Part shown: positions 1-9,713 of the stretch, piece after piece
Layout of the letters: each line of letters begins with the position of its first letter
How positions within the stretch are numbered: the stretch's first letter is position 1
Assembly (NCBI GenBank): GCA_019359765.1
Contig: JAHHGU010000008.1
Location: 87,929 to 142,248, forward strand
DNA length: 54,320 nt
Direction: 5' to 3'
Origin: Aphanothece sp. CMT-3BRIN-NPC111
Lineage (GTDB): Bacteria; Cyanobacteriota; Cyanobacteriia; Cyanobacteriales; JAHHGU01
Translations under genes and position numbers: made by a program
The notes under the pieces: model-generated
Databases searched by the model: none
Seen by the model: only the letters and a program-made list of their open reading frames with translations
Told to the model about the DNA's origin: nothing

Positions 1-141
1 GCCTTTTAATGGAGCGTTCTTCTAATAATCACTGTTGAGAATAATACCTCTGCACTCTCTGCCTGTGGATGGATTAGCCACTGGTGACTCTTCACTACGA
101 TGCCAGTAAGTAAGCAGCATTCGCATATAGAGGGCTAAAGC

Positions 142-759
142 ATGAAAGTTCCTTTAGAAATTACCTTTCGCGACGTGCAAAAAAGCGATGCTATCGAGGC
201 GTTAATCCATGAAAAGGTAGCCAAACTTGAAGACGTTTGTAATTACATTACTAGCTGCCATATTGCCGTCGAAAAGCCACACGATCGCCCGCGCAGCGGC
301 TCCCCCTACCGCGTGCGGATCGACATGACTGTGCCCCCCGGTCACGAACTCGTAGCCGATAGCAATCCCTCAGAGGGCACCCAGTACGACGCGCTGGATG
401 TGGTGGTTCGGGATGCTTTCGATGCGGCGCGTCGCCAACTTAAAGAACTCGCGGAGCGGCAGCGAAAGAAGGTCAAGACTCACGAAATGCAAGATATGAC
501 GGCGATCGTGACCAACATATTCCGTGACGAAGGGTACGGTTTTATAAAAGCTCTGGACGGTCGGGAGGTTTATTTTCACCGCAATAGCGTGCTCCACGAT
601 GACTTTGATCGTATAGACATTGGTACGGGCGTGCATTTTTTTCTGGAGCAGGGCGAGGAGGGTCCCCAGGCAAGCACGGTGAAAATTGTCAATAAGCCAG
701 GTTCTAGCGTTGGCAAATCTAATGGCGGCGAGGTCGAACAGCCGCTTGGTTGGGAGTAG
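142..759 (+). CDS. Ribosome hibernation factor (HPF/RaiA domain) fused to a cold-shock domain
   Basis: The 205-residue protein has two parts. Residues 1-112 form an HPF/RaiA domain, the fold that binds the decoding centre of the 30S subunit and silences idle ribosomes. Residues about 118-187 form a cold-shock (CSD) RNA-binding domain with both RNA-contact motifs visible: GYGFI (131-135) and VYFHRNSV (143-150). The usual cyanobacterial long HPF (LrtA) instead ends in a dimerisation domain that pairs 70S ribosomes, so this protein probably binds single ribosomes or RNA rather than making 100S dimers (inference). The ATG follows an AGAGGG about 10 bases upstream. It is a single gene, followed by a repeat-filled spacer. 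Domain calls are firm; the cellular role is inferred from the domains. Confidence 0.88.
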   Translation: MKVPLEITFRDVQKSDAIEALIHEKVAKLEDVCNYITSCHIAVEKPHDRPRSGSPYRVRIDMTVPPGHELVADSNPSEGTQYDALDVVVRDAFDAARRQLKELAERQRKKVKTHEMQDMTAIVTNIFRDEGYGFIKALDGREVYFHRNSVLHDDFDRIDIGTGVHFFLEQGEEGPQASTVKIVNKPGSSVGKSNGGEVEQPLGWE

Positions 760-788
760 TAGGCAGTTTTAGTCGATTCACAAGTTAA

Positions 789-926
789 TAGATCTCTTGC
801 AAAAATCTTAATTTTAGATTTGGAACCACAGATATACGCGCAGCGTTGCCGCAGGCTACAAGAGATTTACCCAGATGAAATTTGATTTTTCTGTCGGTGT
901 TCAACAGACTTATGCAAGAGGTCTAA
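789..926. repeat. MITE-like element with imperfect terminal inverted repeats
   Basis: The spacer between the HPF gene and rtcB has 19-base ends that are reverse complements with about three mismatches: TAGATCTCTTGCAAAAATC at 789 and the reverse complement of TAGACCTCTTGCATAAGTC ending at 926. The 138-bp interior has no ORF and contains GCGCAGCGTTGCCGCAGGC, a type of short GC-rich repeat common in cyanobacterial spacers. This looks like a non-autonomous insertion. No other copy was found in the window. Confidence 0.5.
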
Positions 927-1005
927 TAAAGTAAGACAGATGGCGCTGTAACAGTTTTTCCGCCAAACCTTGAAAGCTTCTCAACAGAAGGGGGTATAAA
1001 TCCAG

Positions 1006-2466
1006 ATGGCGATGATGGAAGTTTTGAAACGCATTTCTGATACAGTCTGGGAAATACCTGTTTCCTATAAGGAAGGGATGCGCGTTCCCGCCCGCATTTA
1101 TGGGACAGAGAAGTTAATTCAAGAATTGGACGAAGCTGTTTATGACCAAATTACTAACGTAGCGACGCTGCCAGGGATAACTAAATACGCTTTGTGTATG
1201 CCTGATGGACACTTTGGGTATGGTTTTCCTATTGGTGGAGTGGCTGCTATGGATGTCGAGGAAGGGGGGGTAATTTCCCCCGGCGGCATTGGTTTTGACA
1301 TCAACTGTGGGATGCGTCTGATGGTCACAAATCTGACCTATAAGGACGTAAAACCCCATATAAAAAAACTAGTAGACAAGCTCTACGAAAGAGTTCCGGC
1401 TGGAGTGGGAAGCAAGGGTTTTGTGAAGCTTTCCCAAAAGGAATTTCGTAAAGTTGTTGAGGAAGGAGCGGGTTGGTGCGTTCGCAATGGCTATGGTTGG
1501 GAAGAGGATCTGGAACTGATAGAAGAAAATGGGTGCATTGCAGGTGCCGATTCTACCAAGATAAGTGAAAAGGCGATCGAGCGCGGCTTCAACCAAATTG
1601 GGACTTTGGGATCTGGCAACCACTATCTAGAAATTCAAGTTGCTCGCCAGGAAAATATTATCGATCGCCACTTAGCTAAAACTTTAGGAATTACCATGCC
1701 GGATCAGGTGGTGGTGATGTTTCACTGTGGCAGTCGCGGATTTGGTCATCAGGTGGCGACTGATTATTTGCAAGTATTTCTAAAGGTAATGGAGAGCAAG
1801 TATGGAATTAAAATTCTAGATAGAGAGCTTGCCTGTGCCCCCTTTAACTCTCCAGAAGGTCAAGCTTATTTTGCTGGCATGAAGTGTGGCATCAATATGT
1901 CTTTTGCCAATCGGCAAGTGATTCTGCACCGCATCCGGGAGGTGTTTTCCCAGGTATTCGGACGCTCTGCGGAGGATTTGGGGATGCACATGGTCTACGA
2001 TGTAGCGCATAATACCGCTAAACTAGAGCGTCACGTTGTGGATGGAAAAGAGCGATCGCTTCTCGTACATCGTAAGGGGGCAACTCGCGCTTTTGGGCCA
2101 GGAATGCCAGATGTTCCTGAGCGTTACAGCAAGATCGGTCAGCCAGTTATTATTGGCGGCAGTATGGAAACCGGATCTTATTTGTTGGTTGGTTTATCTA
2201 CTGGAGATCAGACTTTCTTCAGTACAGCTCATGGCAGCGGGCGCACAATGAGCCGAACCAAGGCGCGAAAAACCTGGCGGGGAGATAAGCTTCTAAAGGA
2301 TATGGAAAGCAAAGGTATTTATGTCCGCAGTACCTCAATGTCAGGACTAGCAGAGGAAGCGGGTGCAGCCTACAAAGACATCGATGATGTTATCGAAGCG
2401 GCTGATTTAGCTGGAATTAGCCAACCAGTTGTGCGGTTGACTCCAATTGGGAATATCAAGGGATAG
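1006..2466 (+). CDS. rtcB: RNA-splicing ligase RtcB (3'-phosphate/2',3'-cyclic phosphate RNA ligase)
   Basis: RtcB joins RNA 2',3'-cyclic-phosphate or 3'-phosphate ends to 5'-hydroxyl ends using GTP and Mn2+, acting in tRNA or rRNA repair in the cytoplasm. The 486-residue length fits the family. The expected metal and active-site residues are all present: D98 and C101 in GGIGFDINCG, H206 in GSGNHYLEI, H240 in FHCGSRGFG, H335 in VYDVAHN, and the guanylylated histidine H409 in STAHGSGRTMSRTKA. An AAGGGGG lies about 13 bases before the ATG; ATGs at 1012 and 1015 are alternative starts. It is the first gene of a three-gene operon: the next ATG is three bases after the stop, followed by archease, its known activator. 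Confidence 0.96.
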   Translation: MAMMEVLKRISDTVWEIPVSYKEGMRVPARIYGTEKLIQELDEAVYDQITNVATLPGITKYALCMPDGHFGYGFPIGGVAAMDVEEGGVISPGGIGFDINCGMRLMVTNLTYKDVKPHIKKLVDKLYERVPAGVGSKGFVKLSQKEFRKVVEEGAGWCVRNGYGWEEDLELIEENGCIAGADSTKISEKAIERGFNQIGTLGSGNHYLEIQVARQENIIDRHLAKTLGITMPDQVVVMFHCGSRGFGHQVATDYLQVFLKVMESKYGIKILDRELACAPFNSPEGQAYFAGMKCGINMSFANRQVILHRIREVFSQVFGRSAEDLGMHMVYDVAHNTAKLERHVVDGKERSLLVHRKGATRAFGPGMPDVPERYSKIGQPVIIGGSMETGSYLLVGLSTGDQTFFSTAHGSGRTMSRTKARKTWRGDKLLKDMESKGIYVRSTSMSGLAEEAGAAYKDIDDVIEAADLAGISQPVVRLTPIGNIKG

Positions 2467-2469
2467 CTT

Positions 2470-3354
2470 ATGCAGTTACGCACACCGCTGACAGTGATTA
2501 CGGGGCCACTGGGAAGCGGAAAGACAACTCTGCTTCGTCACATCCTCGATAATGTTTCCAGAAAAATCGCCATTTTGATGAACGAATTTGGCGAAATTGC
2601 CATCGATAGTAAAATTATTGCTGGAAAAAATGTGCAGATGGCCGACCTCGGTGGTGGTTGTGTGTGCTGTTCGCTGCTGGGCGAGTTTGAAGCCGCTGTC
2701 AATGAAATCATTGATACTGTTGACCCGGATAATATTGTGGTGGAAACAACAGGAGTCGCCGAGCCTGATGCCCTTGTTTTTGATATTCAAGAAAGTTTAC
2801 AAAATGTGCGACTTGATGGGGTAGTCGTAGTTATAGACGCTGATTCAATGGTGAAATATCCGCGCCTGGGACACACAACAAAGTTGCAAATTGAAGCAGC
2901 AGACACCATCCTTCTGAATAAGGTTGATTTGGTATCTGAAAGCGAGTTAAAAGCAATAGAAGAAAAGTTGCACTCTGTTAACGAAGTCGCCTCAATTGTG
3001 CATACTGAGCGCTGTCAGGTAGACACGGACTTGCTGTTTGGCATTGCCAGAGAGCGGGTTCAAGCAGCCCCTCACCACGTTCATCAGCCAGAGTTTGAAT
3101 CGTTCAGCTATACTTCGGAAGCTACTTTTAATTCCCAGTGTTTTGAGGAATTTGCTAACAGCCTGGGGACAGACGTAATCCGTGCTAAAGGTTTTATCAG
3201 ATTTGAGTCAGGCATTTATTTATTTAATTTCGTGGCTGGACGTTGGGATCTGGAGCTATTTGAACAGGAGGCGACGCAGCTAGTTTTTATTGGTAGACAG
3301 TTGAGTAAACGAAAAGAAGAAATTCTTAGTCTGTTAAAGTTGTGCGAGCAGTAG
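2470..3354 (+). CDS. COG0523 (CobW/ZNG1-type) GTPase, putative metal chaperone
   Basis: This 294-residue protein belongs to the G3E GTPase family that loads metals into client enzymes. Visible motifs are the Walker A loop GPLGSGKTT (12-20), the CxCC metal-binding motif GGGCVCCS (C64, C66, C67), VETTGVAEPD (91-100), and the base-recognition motif NKVD (150-153). A CobW C-terminal-like domain follows from about 210. It lacks the long His-rich stretch of some members. It sits three bases after rtcB and four bases before archease, so the three are almost certainly co-transcribed. RtcB is a Mn2+ enzyme with Cys/His ligands that also bind other metals, so a dedicated metallation or metal-protection role for RtcB is a reasonable inference. 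A general Zn or Co chaperone role is the alternative. Confidence 0.88.
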   Translation: MQLRTPLTVITGPLGSGKTTLLRHILDNVSRKIAILMNEFGEIAIDSKIIAGKNVQMADLGGGCVCCSLLGEFEAAVNEIIDTVDPDNIVVETTGVAEPDALVFDIQESLQNVRLDGVVVVIDADSMVKYPRLGHTTKLQIEAADTILLNKVDLVSESELKAIEEKLHSVNEVASIVHTERCQVDTDLLFGIARERVQAAPHHVHQPEFESFSYTSEATFNSQCFEEFANSLGTDVIRAKGFIRFESGIYLFNFVAGRWDLELFEQEATQLVFIGRQLSKRKEEILSLLKLCEQ

Positions 3355-3358
3355 CCCT

Positions 3359-3790
3359 ATGCCTTATGAGTTTATGGAAGATATTGCGATCGCAGATATT
3401 GCCTTTCGAGCTTGGGGGCAGGATTTAGAGGAGCTTTTCAAAGCGGCTGGCGATGCCACCATGAACACTATGATTGATAATCTGGATGCGATCGCACTTC
3501 AGGAGACGCGCACCTTCAGCTTGGAGAATGACGCGCTGGATATGCTGCTATTTAATTTTCTGCAAGAATTTATCTACTACAAGGATAGTGAGCTACTTCT
3601 GCTGCGGGCACAACAAATTCAAATTGAGGAGAAAAATGCAGAATATCACCTAACCGCAGTGGCTCAGGGAGAAACGCTTGACCCCCATCGCCACCAACAG
3701 CGGGTAGATGTCAAAGCTGTTACTTTACACCGTTTTCAATTGGAAAAAACAGATGATGGCTGGACGGCTATAGTAATTCTTGACATTTAG
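3359..3790 (+). CDS. Archease-family protein (RtcB cofactor)
   Basis: Archease speeds RtcB guanylylation and allows multiple turnover. The 143-residue length, the AWGQDLEELF segment near residue 18, VKAVTLH near 118, and the C-terminal VILDI match the family. The C-terminal Asp-Ile supplies a Ca2+ site in known structures. The usual N-terminal HTAD motif reads AIAD here, so the His and Thr are missing while the metal-binding Asp remains. The ATG is four bases after the stop of the GTPase gene. This position as third gene of the rtcB operon supports the call strongly. Confidence 0.87.
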   Translation: MPYEFMEDIAIADIAFRAWGQDLEELFKAAGDATMNTMIDNLDAIALQETRTFSLENDALDMLLFNFLQEFIYYKDSELLLLRAQQIQIEEKNAEYHLTAVAQGETLDPHRHQQRVDVKAVTLHRFQLEKTDDGWTAIVILDI

Positions 3791-3949
3791 CTAACCAAGC
3801 AATAGCAGTGAAGAGCGTACTGTTAGTAAATCGCTGAAGAGAGAATTTCAACATGATTGGGCCTAGTAGAAGCACGTTATCGTTCATCTCCTAGGCGCTA
3901 AATCATTCAAATCCCGAAATAGTTCTCTAACTGCATCTTTTATTCTTTA

Positions 3950-4615
3950 CTAGGAATGCAAAATTTCTCGAATTCGTTCGCGAAATAAACGCACTGCCGC
4001 TCTCTGCCCGATGTTTTTGCTTTGCTCAATAAATCCTGGAATTTCTGAAATTGGTAAAAAAGGAAAAGCAAGACTTTCAGCACACAGTTCATATTTTTCA
4101 CCTACTAATTGATAGACATAGAGACGTTGCTTCTCATATCTCCAGAATTCAGGAACACGCAAAGAGGCATAAATTTCAAACTTGTCGAGAGAGCGATTTG
4201 TGTAGTCTACCTCCACAACTAAATCTGGCGGCGGGTCATTCCTTAAGTTGATTTCTTTGCCTCTGACTAGCCGTTCATTCTGGATGTAGAAGCAGGTATC
4301 GGGTTCCACAGCACGGGTTAATTCTTCTCGTTCTAGAGTCAGCGAACCAAGATGTCTGATCTCAATACCTAGTTCATCTACTAACGCTTCAACAAAACTC
4401 CCAATTAAAACTTTAGGCTCTTCGTGTTGTTCATAAGGAACCATAATTTCTAGCTTCCCCTGGTTATAAGCCAGTCTATAGGCACGGTCTTCTCCAACGT
4501 CTGCCAGCAACGCCTTGAAGGTTTGCCAGCTTACACCTGTTAAAACGACTCTGACTTCTGGAGGAACTTGCTCTTGTGGGGGAGTGGATGCCCTTCCTAC
4601 CTGTACATTCGTCAT
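3950..4615 (-). CDS. Uma2-family (DUF820) putative PD-(D/E)XK nuclease
   Basis: Cyanobacterial genomes carry many copies of this family; the fold is that of restriction endonucleases and the biological role is unknown. The motifs are present: YNQGKLEIMVPYEQHE, VEPDTCFY, then the catalytic-like series PDLVVEVDY and the lysine in SLDKFEIY. I chose the ATG at 4615 (protein MTNVQVGR) because GGGAG lies eight bases upstream; an in-frame ATG at 4648 would add 11 residues without a visible ribosome site. It is convergent with the archease operon and divergent from metH, with no functional link apparent. Confidence 0.82.
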   Translation of the reverse strand: MTNVQVGRASTPPQEQVPPEVRVVLTGVSWQTFKALLADVGEDRAYRLAYNQGKLEIMVPYEQHEEPKVLIGSFVEALVDELGIEIRHLGSLTLEREELTRAVEPDTCFYIQNERLVRGKEINLRNDPPPDLVVEVDYTNRSLDKFEIYASLRVPEFWRYEKQRLYVYQLVGEKYELCAESLAFPFLPISEIPGFIEQSKNIGQRAAVRLFRERIREILHS

Positions 4616-4721
4616 TTTGATGACTCCCAAAAGCGATAAATCTTGCAAAATAGATTAAGTTAAAAAATTAAAGCGATTATCCCCAGCCCTGTTTATAAGC
4701 TGTCTCTATCCTACATTCCCC

Positions 4722-7700
4722 ATGAATAGCCCCTTCCTAACTCGCCTCCACAGCCCCGATCGCCCTGTTCTCGTGTTTGACGGTGCAATGGGAACAAATT
4801 TGCAAACGCAAAACCTCACCGCCGCAGACTTTGGGGGGGCAGAATACGAAGGATGTAACGAGTATCTCATCTACACGAAGCCAGAAGCTATCGAGAAGGT
4901 GCATCGGGACTTTCTGGCAGTTGGGGCAGATGTAATTGAGACAGATACCTTTGGCAGTACCTCAATTGTGTTGGCAGAGTATGACTTGGCAAACGAGGCG
5001 TATAGTCTAAATAAAAAGGCTGCTGAACTGGCGAAGCGCGTAGCGGTTGAGTTCTCGACGCCAGAGAAACCCCGATTCGTGGCTGGGTCGATGGGACCAA
5101 CTACAAAGCTACCGACGCTAGGACATATTGACTTTGACACGATGCAAGCGTCCTATGCAGAACAAGCAGAAGGGCTGTATGACGGCGGCGTTGACTTATT
5201 TATTGTCGAGACTTGTCAGGATGTATTGCAAATCAAAGCAGCGCTGAACGGGATTGAACAGGTATTTCAGCGCCAAGGGGAACGCCGACCAGTGATGGTA
5301 TCGGTAACGATAGAAGCTATGGGGACGATGCTGGTGGGTTCGGAAATCAGCGCTGTAGTGACGATTTTGGAGCGTTACCCAATTGATATTCTCGGTCTTA
5401 ACTGTGCGACTGGCCCAGACCGCATGGCAGAGCATATTAAATATTTATCTCAGCACTCGCCGTTTGTAGTTTCCTGTATCCCTAACGCTGGCTTACCAGA
5501 AAACGTTGGCGGTCATGCTCACTATAAGCTGACGCCGATGGAATTGCGGATGGCGCTGATGCACTTTGTAGAAGATTTGGGCGTGCAGATAATTGGCGGC
5601 TGTTGTGGCACTCGACCTGCTCATATTGAACAATTAGCAGAAATTGCCCAAACATTGAAGCCGAAAGAGCGGCAACCCAATTATGAGCCAGCTGCGGCGT
5701 CGATTTATAGCGCCCAACCTTACGAGCAGGATAATTCATTTCTGATTGTAGGTGAGCGACTCAACGCCAGCGGTTCTAAGAAGTGCCGCGACTTGCTAAA
5801 TGCAGAAGACTGGGATGGACTCGTGTCTTTAGCTAAGTCCCAAGTGCGGGAAGGGGCACATATCCTTGATGTCAACGTGGATTACGTTGGCCGCGATGGC
5901 GTTCGAGATATGCATGAATTAGTATCGCGGCTAGTGACAAATATTACTCTGCCGCTGATGCTGGATTCCACAGAATGGGAAAAGATGGAGGCGGGGCTGA
6001 AGGTGGCTGGGGGTAAGTGCCTGCTGAACTCTACTAACTATGAAGATGGAGAACCGCGTTTTTATCAGGTGCTGGAACTGGCGAAAAGGTACGGTGCGGG
6101 TATAGTGGTTGGTACGATTGATGAGGAAGGGATGGCACGGGCGGCTGATCGAAAGTTTGCGATCGCACATCGCGCCTATCACGCTGCTGTAGAATATGGC
6201 ATCCCACCCTATGAAATCTTTTTCGACCCCTTAGCTTTACCGATTTCCACAGGTATCGAAGAAGACAGGGCGAATGGAAAAGCGACTATTGAAGCAATCC
6301 GCCGCATCCGTCAAGAATTACCTGGTTGCCACGTTATTTTAGGGCTTTCTAACATTTCCTTTGGCTTAAATCCTGCCGCCCGTCAGGTGCTGAATTCCAT
6401 GTTCTTGCATTTCGCAATGGAAGCAGGCATGGATTCAGCCATTGTGAGTCCTAATAAGATTTTGCCTTTATCAAAAATTGCTCCAGAACATCAAGAAGTC
6501 TGCCGCAAATTGATTTTTGATGAACGGCAGTTTCAGGGAGATGTTTGCGTTTACGATCCTTTAGGAGAGTTGACCACGCTGTTTGAAGGGGCGACGACGA
6601 AACGCGATCGCTCTGGTGATGATAACCTACCTGTAGAAGAACGCCTCAAGCGCCAAATCATTGATGGGGAACGCATCGGGTTAGAGGAACAGCTAATCAA
6701 AGCTTTAGAAAAATACCCTCCTCTACATATTATCAATACCTTCCTGCTAGATGGCATGAAAGTAGTGGGTGAGTTATTCGGTTCAGGGCAAATGCAACTG
6801 CCTTTCGTATTGCAATCAGCGGAAACCATGAAAGCAGCGGTTGCTTATTTAGAGCCGTTCATGGAAAAGAAGGATGCGGGTAATAATGCTAAGGGAACTG
6901 TAGTTATTGCAACCGTTAAAGGAGATGTCCATGATATTGGTAAAAACCTCGTGGATATCATTCTTTCTAACAATGGCTACAAGGTAGTGAATTTAGGCAT
7001 TAAGCAGCCAGTTGATACCATTATTGAAGCTTATGAACAGCATAATGCGGATTGCATTGCTATGAGCGGTTTGCTAGTAAAATCAACGGCTTTTATGAAA
7101 GATAATTTGGAGGTATTTAATCAGCGTGGAATTACAGCACCAGTAATTTTAGGGGGTGCAGCGCTTACTCCTAAATTTGTTTATGAAGATTGCCAGAATA
7201 CCTACAAAGGTAAGGTTATTTATGGCAAGGATGCTTTTTCTGACCTGCATTTTATGGATAAGTTAATGCCAGCTAAGGCGGCTAGCAATTGGGATAATTT
7301 GCAGGGATTTTTGGATGAAGTGGTGGCAACGGATGAGCTATCTGCTGGAGGCGATAGTTTTTCGGAAGAAACGGATAAAGCCGATGAATCATCCCCTAAA
7401 TCCGCTACAATACCCGCTGCTGAAGACACGCGGCGTTCAGATGCGGTGACGGTAGATATTAATCGCCCCACGCCGCCTTTCTGGGGAACTCAGGTATTAC
7501 AACCAAAAGATATACCCCTAGAGGAAGTATTTTGGTACTTGGATCTGCAAGCATTGATTGCTGGACAGTGGCAATTCCGTAAACCTAAAGAACAATCACG
7601 CGAGGAATATAACGAATTCCTCGCCCAAAAGGTTTATCCAATTTTGGAACAGTGGAAGCAGCGAATTGTGGAAGAAAAGTTACTGCATCCGCAGGTAGTT

Positions 7701-8285
7701 TATGGGTATTTTCCTTGTCAGTCTGAGGGGAATTCGCTGCATATATACGATCCTGCAACTTTATCCCCAGAAGCGGGGGGAGGGGTAAGTATTGCCACGT
7801 TTAAATTCCCGCGTCAGAAGTCTATGCGCCGTCTCTGTATTGCTGATTTCTTTGCGCCTGTGGAGTCAGGAAATATTGATGTATTCCCGATGCAGGCGGT
7901 GACGATGGGGGATATTGCCACGGAGTTCGCGCAAAAGCTGTATGCAGATCATCAGTATACGGATTACCTGTATTTTCATGGGTTGGCAGTGCAAACTGCT
8001 GAAGCGGTGGCGGAGTGGACTCACGCCCGAATTCGTCGGGAGTTGGGGTTTGTCGCTGAGGAACCGGATAATATTCGGGATATTCTGGCGCAGCGTTATC
8101 AGGGTTCCCGCTACAGCTTTGGATATCCGGCGTGCCCGAATATGCAGGATCAGTTTAAGCAGTTGGAGTTGTTGGGGAGCGATCGCATTAATCTTCACAT
8201 GGATGAAAGCGAACAGCTATATCCTGAACAATCTACAACGGCAATAATTGCTTATCACCCAGCTGCCAAATATTTCAGCGCTTAA
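4722..8285 (+). CDS. metH: Cobalamin-dependent methionine synthase MetH
   Basis: MetH methylates homocysteine to methionine from 5-methyltetrahydrofolate through bound cobalamin. All modules are present in the 1187 residues. The homocysteine-binding domain starts with [10 protein letters not shown] and has its zinc cysteines in GLNCATGP (about 228) and GGCCGT (about 291-296). The pterin-binding domain starts near 340 ([13 protein letters not shown]). The B12 cap and Rossmann domain carry the cobalt-ligating GDVHDIGKN (about 733-741). A C-terminal reactivation domain follows an Asp/Ser-rich linker at about 880-915. The gene begins about 75 bases from the divergent Uma2 gene, too little room for a cobalamin riboswitch, and none is visible. 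A strong terminator follows. Two degenerate copies of its last codons lie 2 kb downstream. Confidence 0.97.
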   Translation: MNSPFLTRLHSPDRPVLVFDGAMGTNLQTQNLTAADFGGAEYEGCNEYLIYTKPEAIEKVHRDFLAVGADVIETDTFGSTSIVLAEYDLANEAYSLNKKAAELAKRVAVEFSTPEKPRFVAGSMGPTTKLPTLGHIDFDTMQASYAEQAEGLYDGGVDLFIVETCQDVLQIKAALNGIEQVFQRQGERRPVMVSVTIEAMGTMLVGSEISAVVTILERYPIDILGLNCATGPDRMAEHIKYLSQHSPFVVSCIPNAGLPENVGGHAHYKLTPMELRMALMHFVEDLGVQIIGGCCGTRPAHIEQLAEIAQTLKPKERQPNYEPAAASIYSAQPYEQDNSFLIVGERLNASGSKKCRDLLNAEDWDGLVSLAKSQVREGAHILDVNVDYVGRDGVRDMHELVSRLVTNITLPLMLDSTEWEKMEAGLKVAGGKCLLNSTNYEDGEPRFYQVLELAKRYGAGIVVGTIDEEGMARAADRKFAIAHRAYHAAVEYGIPPYEIFFDPLALPISTGIEEDRANGKATIEAIRRIRQELPGCHVILGLSNISFGLNPAARQVLNSMFLHFAMEAGMDSAIVSPNKILPLSKIAPEHQEVCRKLIFDERQFQGDVCVYDPLGELTTLFEGATTKRDRSGDDNLPVEERLKRQIIDGERIGLEEQLIKALEKYPPLHIINTFLLDGMKVVGELFGSGQMQLPFVLQSAETMKAAVAYLEPFMEKKDAGNNAKGTVVIATVKGDVHDIGKNLVDIILSNNGYKVVNLGIKQPVDTIIEAYEQHNADCIAMSGLLVKSTAFMKDNLEVFNQRGITAPVILGGAALTPKFVYEDCQNTYKGKVIYGKDAFSDLHFMDKLMPAKAASNWDNLQGFLDEVVATDELSAGGDSFSEETDKADESSPKSATIPAAEDTRRSDAVTVDINRPTPPFWGTQVLQPKDIPLEEVFWYLDLQALIAGQWQFRKPKEQSREEYNEFLAQKVYPILEQWKQRIVEEKLLHPQVVYGYFPCQSEGNSLHIYDPATLSPEAGGGVSIATFKFPRQKSMRRLCIADFFAPVESGNIDVFPMQAVTMGDIATEFAQKLYADHQYTDYLYFHGLAVQTAEAVAEWTHARIRRELGFVAEEPDNIRDILAQRYQGSRYSFGYPACPNMQDQFKQLELLGSDRINLHMDESEQLYPEQSTTAIIAYHPAAKYFSA

Positions 8286-8305
8286 ACAGCGTATTGCACA
8301 GAATA

Positions 8306-8341
8306 AAAGAACCCCTCCCGGTAATCGGGGAGGAGTTCTTC
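8306..8341 (+). terminator. Intrinsic terminator of metH, probably shared with convergent ocp
   Basis: AAGAACCCCTCCCG and CGGGGAGGAGTTCTT form a long GC-rich stem around a GTAAT loop, about 20 bases after the metH stop. The A-rich left flank would provide a T-run on the opposite strand, so it could also stop transcription coming from ocp. Confidence 0.85.
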
Positions 8342-8416
8342 GGTAAGTGTGGGCAATTAAGCGCACACGATATCAGTTAATAACCACAAAAATTTGCGCT
8401 CAGAAACGCGATCGCT

Positions 8417-9376
8417 CTATCGCACCAAACCCAAATTCAGCAGTTCCTTGGGAGATGCCAGCACGTCAATTGCTACCAAGAAAATCTTACCTTGAGGATC
8501 GAGCAAGAACCGCCATGCTAGGTTTATGCCAACACCGTCGCCAAACCAGGGACTTTGCACTTTACCCGTTACTTTAATTTGGGTAAACTTTCCTGCTGCT
8601 GACTGAGATACCCCTTGCTGTGGTGTAATTTTAAGTCCATAGCATTGTTCGCGCATATAGGCGAGGATGTTCTCCTCACCCACAATCGGTTCTTCAAAAG
8701 GAGGTTGCAAGGCACCGTCTTCAGCAAATAAAGCCGCAGCCGCCTCGAAATCAAAAGCGTTCATGTTATCCATGTAGCTTAAGACTGTCGAGTTGTCTAT
8801 GCCCTCAATACTGCTCTTAGTCCGGGATGCAAGATCTTGAGGTGGAACAACAGGTTCTTTGACTTTTTGAGTACCGCCAGTTGGGACATACCCCATGTTG
8901 ACGACAGTATCCCGTAATACACTGAGTTGCTGTCCCCCTTCAAGCTGACGAATGGCTTGGAGTACATCTGCTCCATTGGCAGACAGTTTATAGCCTTTGG
9001 GAATAGGAGCAACGATTTCCTCTTTCATCCACTCGCTTAACTGATACCAAAAACCTAACTTGACATTCATCCCGAAAGACGAATAGGTACGGCAAATGGG
9101 AGTATCAGCCTGGTTAACCAAATCGCACATCACTTGTGCTTGCTGTAAAGCAGGCATCTGCTTGATTTCATTTAGAGTGTTTTCTGCGAAAATCATATTC
9201 GCTGCCGCCATAGCCGCGGGAGTGATTGTAGTTCCCATCTCGGTATAGGCAAACCAAAGTAAAGCTAACTGATCCTCCGCGCTGAGTTGATTGAATGATT
9301 CAACTGTTGCTGGAATTGCATCAGCAACTTGAGTATTAGGAAAAATTGAGCGCGCTGAATCTATGGTAAATGTCAT
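8417..9376 (-). CDS. ocp: Orange carotenoid protein (photoprotective phycobilisome quencher)
   Basis: OCP binds a keto-carotenoid, is switched on by blue-green light and quenches phycobilisome energy. The 319-residue protein has the N-terminal all-helical carotenoid domain (about 1-165), a short linker, and the C-terminal NTF2-like domain (about 190-319). Numbering matches Synechocystis OCP: W41, Y44, W110, R155, Y201 and W288, the carotenoid and interdomain contacts, are all present. R27, reported in the dimer contact of OCP1, is Ser here. I chose ATG 9376 because AGAGGA lies seven bases upstream; a TTG at 9382 is less likely. No gene for the recovery protein FRP is adjacent. It may be an OCP2-like paralogue rather than OCP1 (inference). 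Confidence 0.95.
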   Translation of the reverse strand: MTFTIDSARSIFPNTQVADAIPATVESFNQLSAEDQLALLWFAYTEMGTTITPAAMAAANMIFAENTLNEIKQMPALQQAQVMCDLVNQADTPICRTYSSFGMNVKLGFWYQLSEWMKEEIVAPIPKGYKLSANGADVLQAIRQLEGGQQLSVLRDTVVNMGYVPTGGTQKVKEPVVPPQDLASRTKSSIEGIDNSTVLSYMDNMNAFDFEAAAALFAEDGALQPPFEEPIVGEENILAYMREQCYGLKITPQQGVSQSAAGKFTQIKVTGKVQSPWFGDGVGINLAWRFLLDPQGKIFLVAIDVLASPKELLNLGLVR

Positions 9377-9609
9377 TATCAAATCCTCTAAAAGAAAACG
9401 TTACTTTAATGGTTTAAGAGACTTAACTGGAAGCTCATATCCAAAAAAAGCTGATGTGTATTAACAATGCACGTAAAGAGGGAATAGTGTGTGGAGAGAG
9501 TTTAATGTAAAACTCGCCCACACGCTACTAAAACCAAATAACGCGCCTTGAATCCGGTGTGGATTAATTGGGGTGATTTGTCTAGCTGGTTATCAGAAAA
9601 ATCGCGCCT

Positions 9610-9644
9610 CTATCTGAATGTATTTACTCAATACATTCAGATAG
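9610..9644 (-). terminator. Perfect 15-bp stem-loop between fasciclin gene and ocp
   Basis: CTATCTGAATGTATT and AATACATTCAGATAG pair perfectly around a five-base loop. It lies about 70 bases past the stop of the fasciclin gene in its reading direction, and a run of T follows about eight bases further on that strand. It is best read as the fasciclin terminator, though the AT-rich stem could also be a protein-binding site. The remaining ocp upstream region (9383-9609) shows no clear promoter by eye. Confidence 0.55.
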
Positions 9645-9713
9645 CTGTTGAGCAATAACGACAATTAGTTAGTTGCTGCCCAATAGGTAGCATTAGCTAT
9701 TTTTCGCGCTTAC

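Noticed and set aside
3900..3920. tRNA T-loop-like TTCAAATCC
   Set aside because: No acceptor or anticodon stem can be formed around it.
4649..4721. Cobalamin riboswitch before metH
   Set aside because: Only about 73-105 bases separate the divergent genes, and no B12-box-like sequence is visible.
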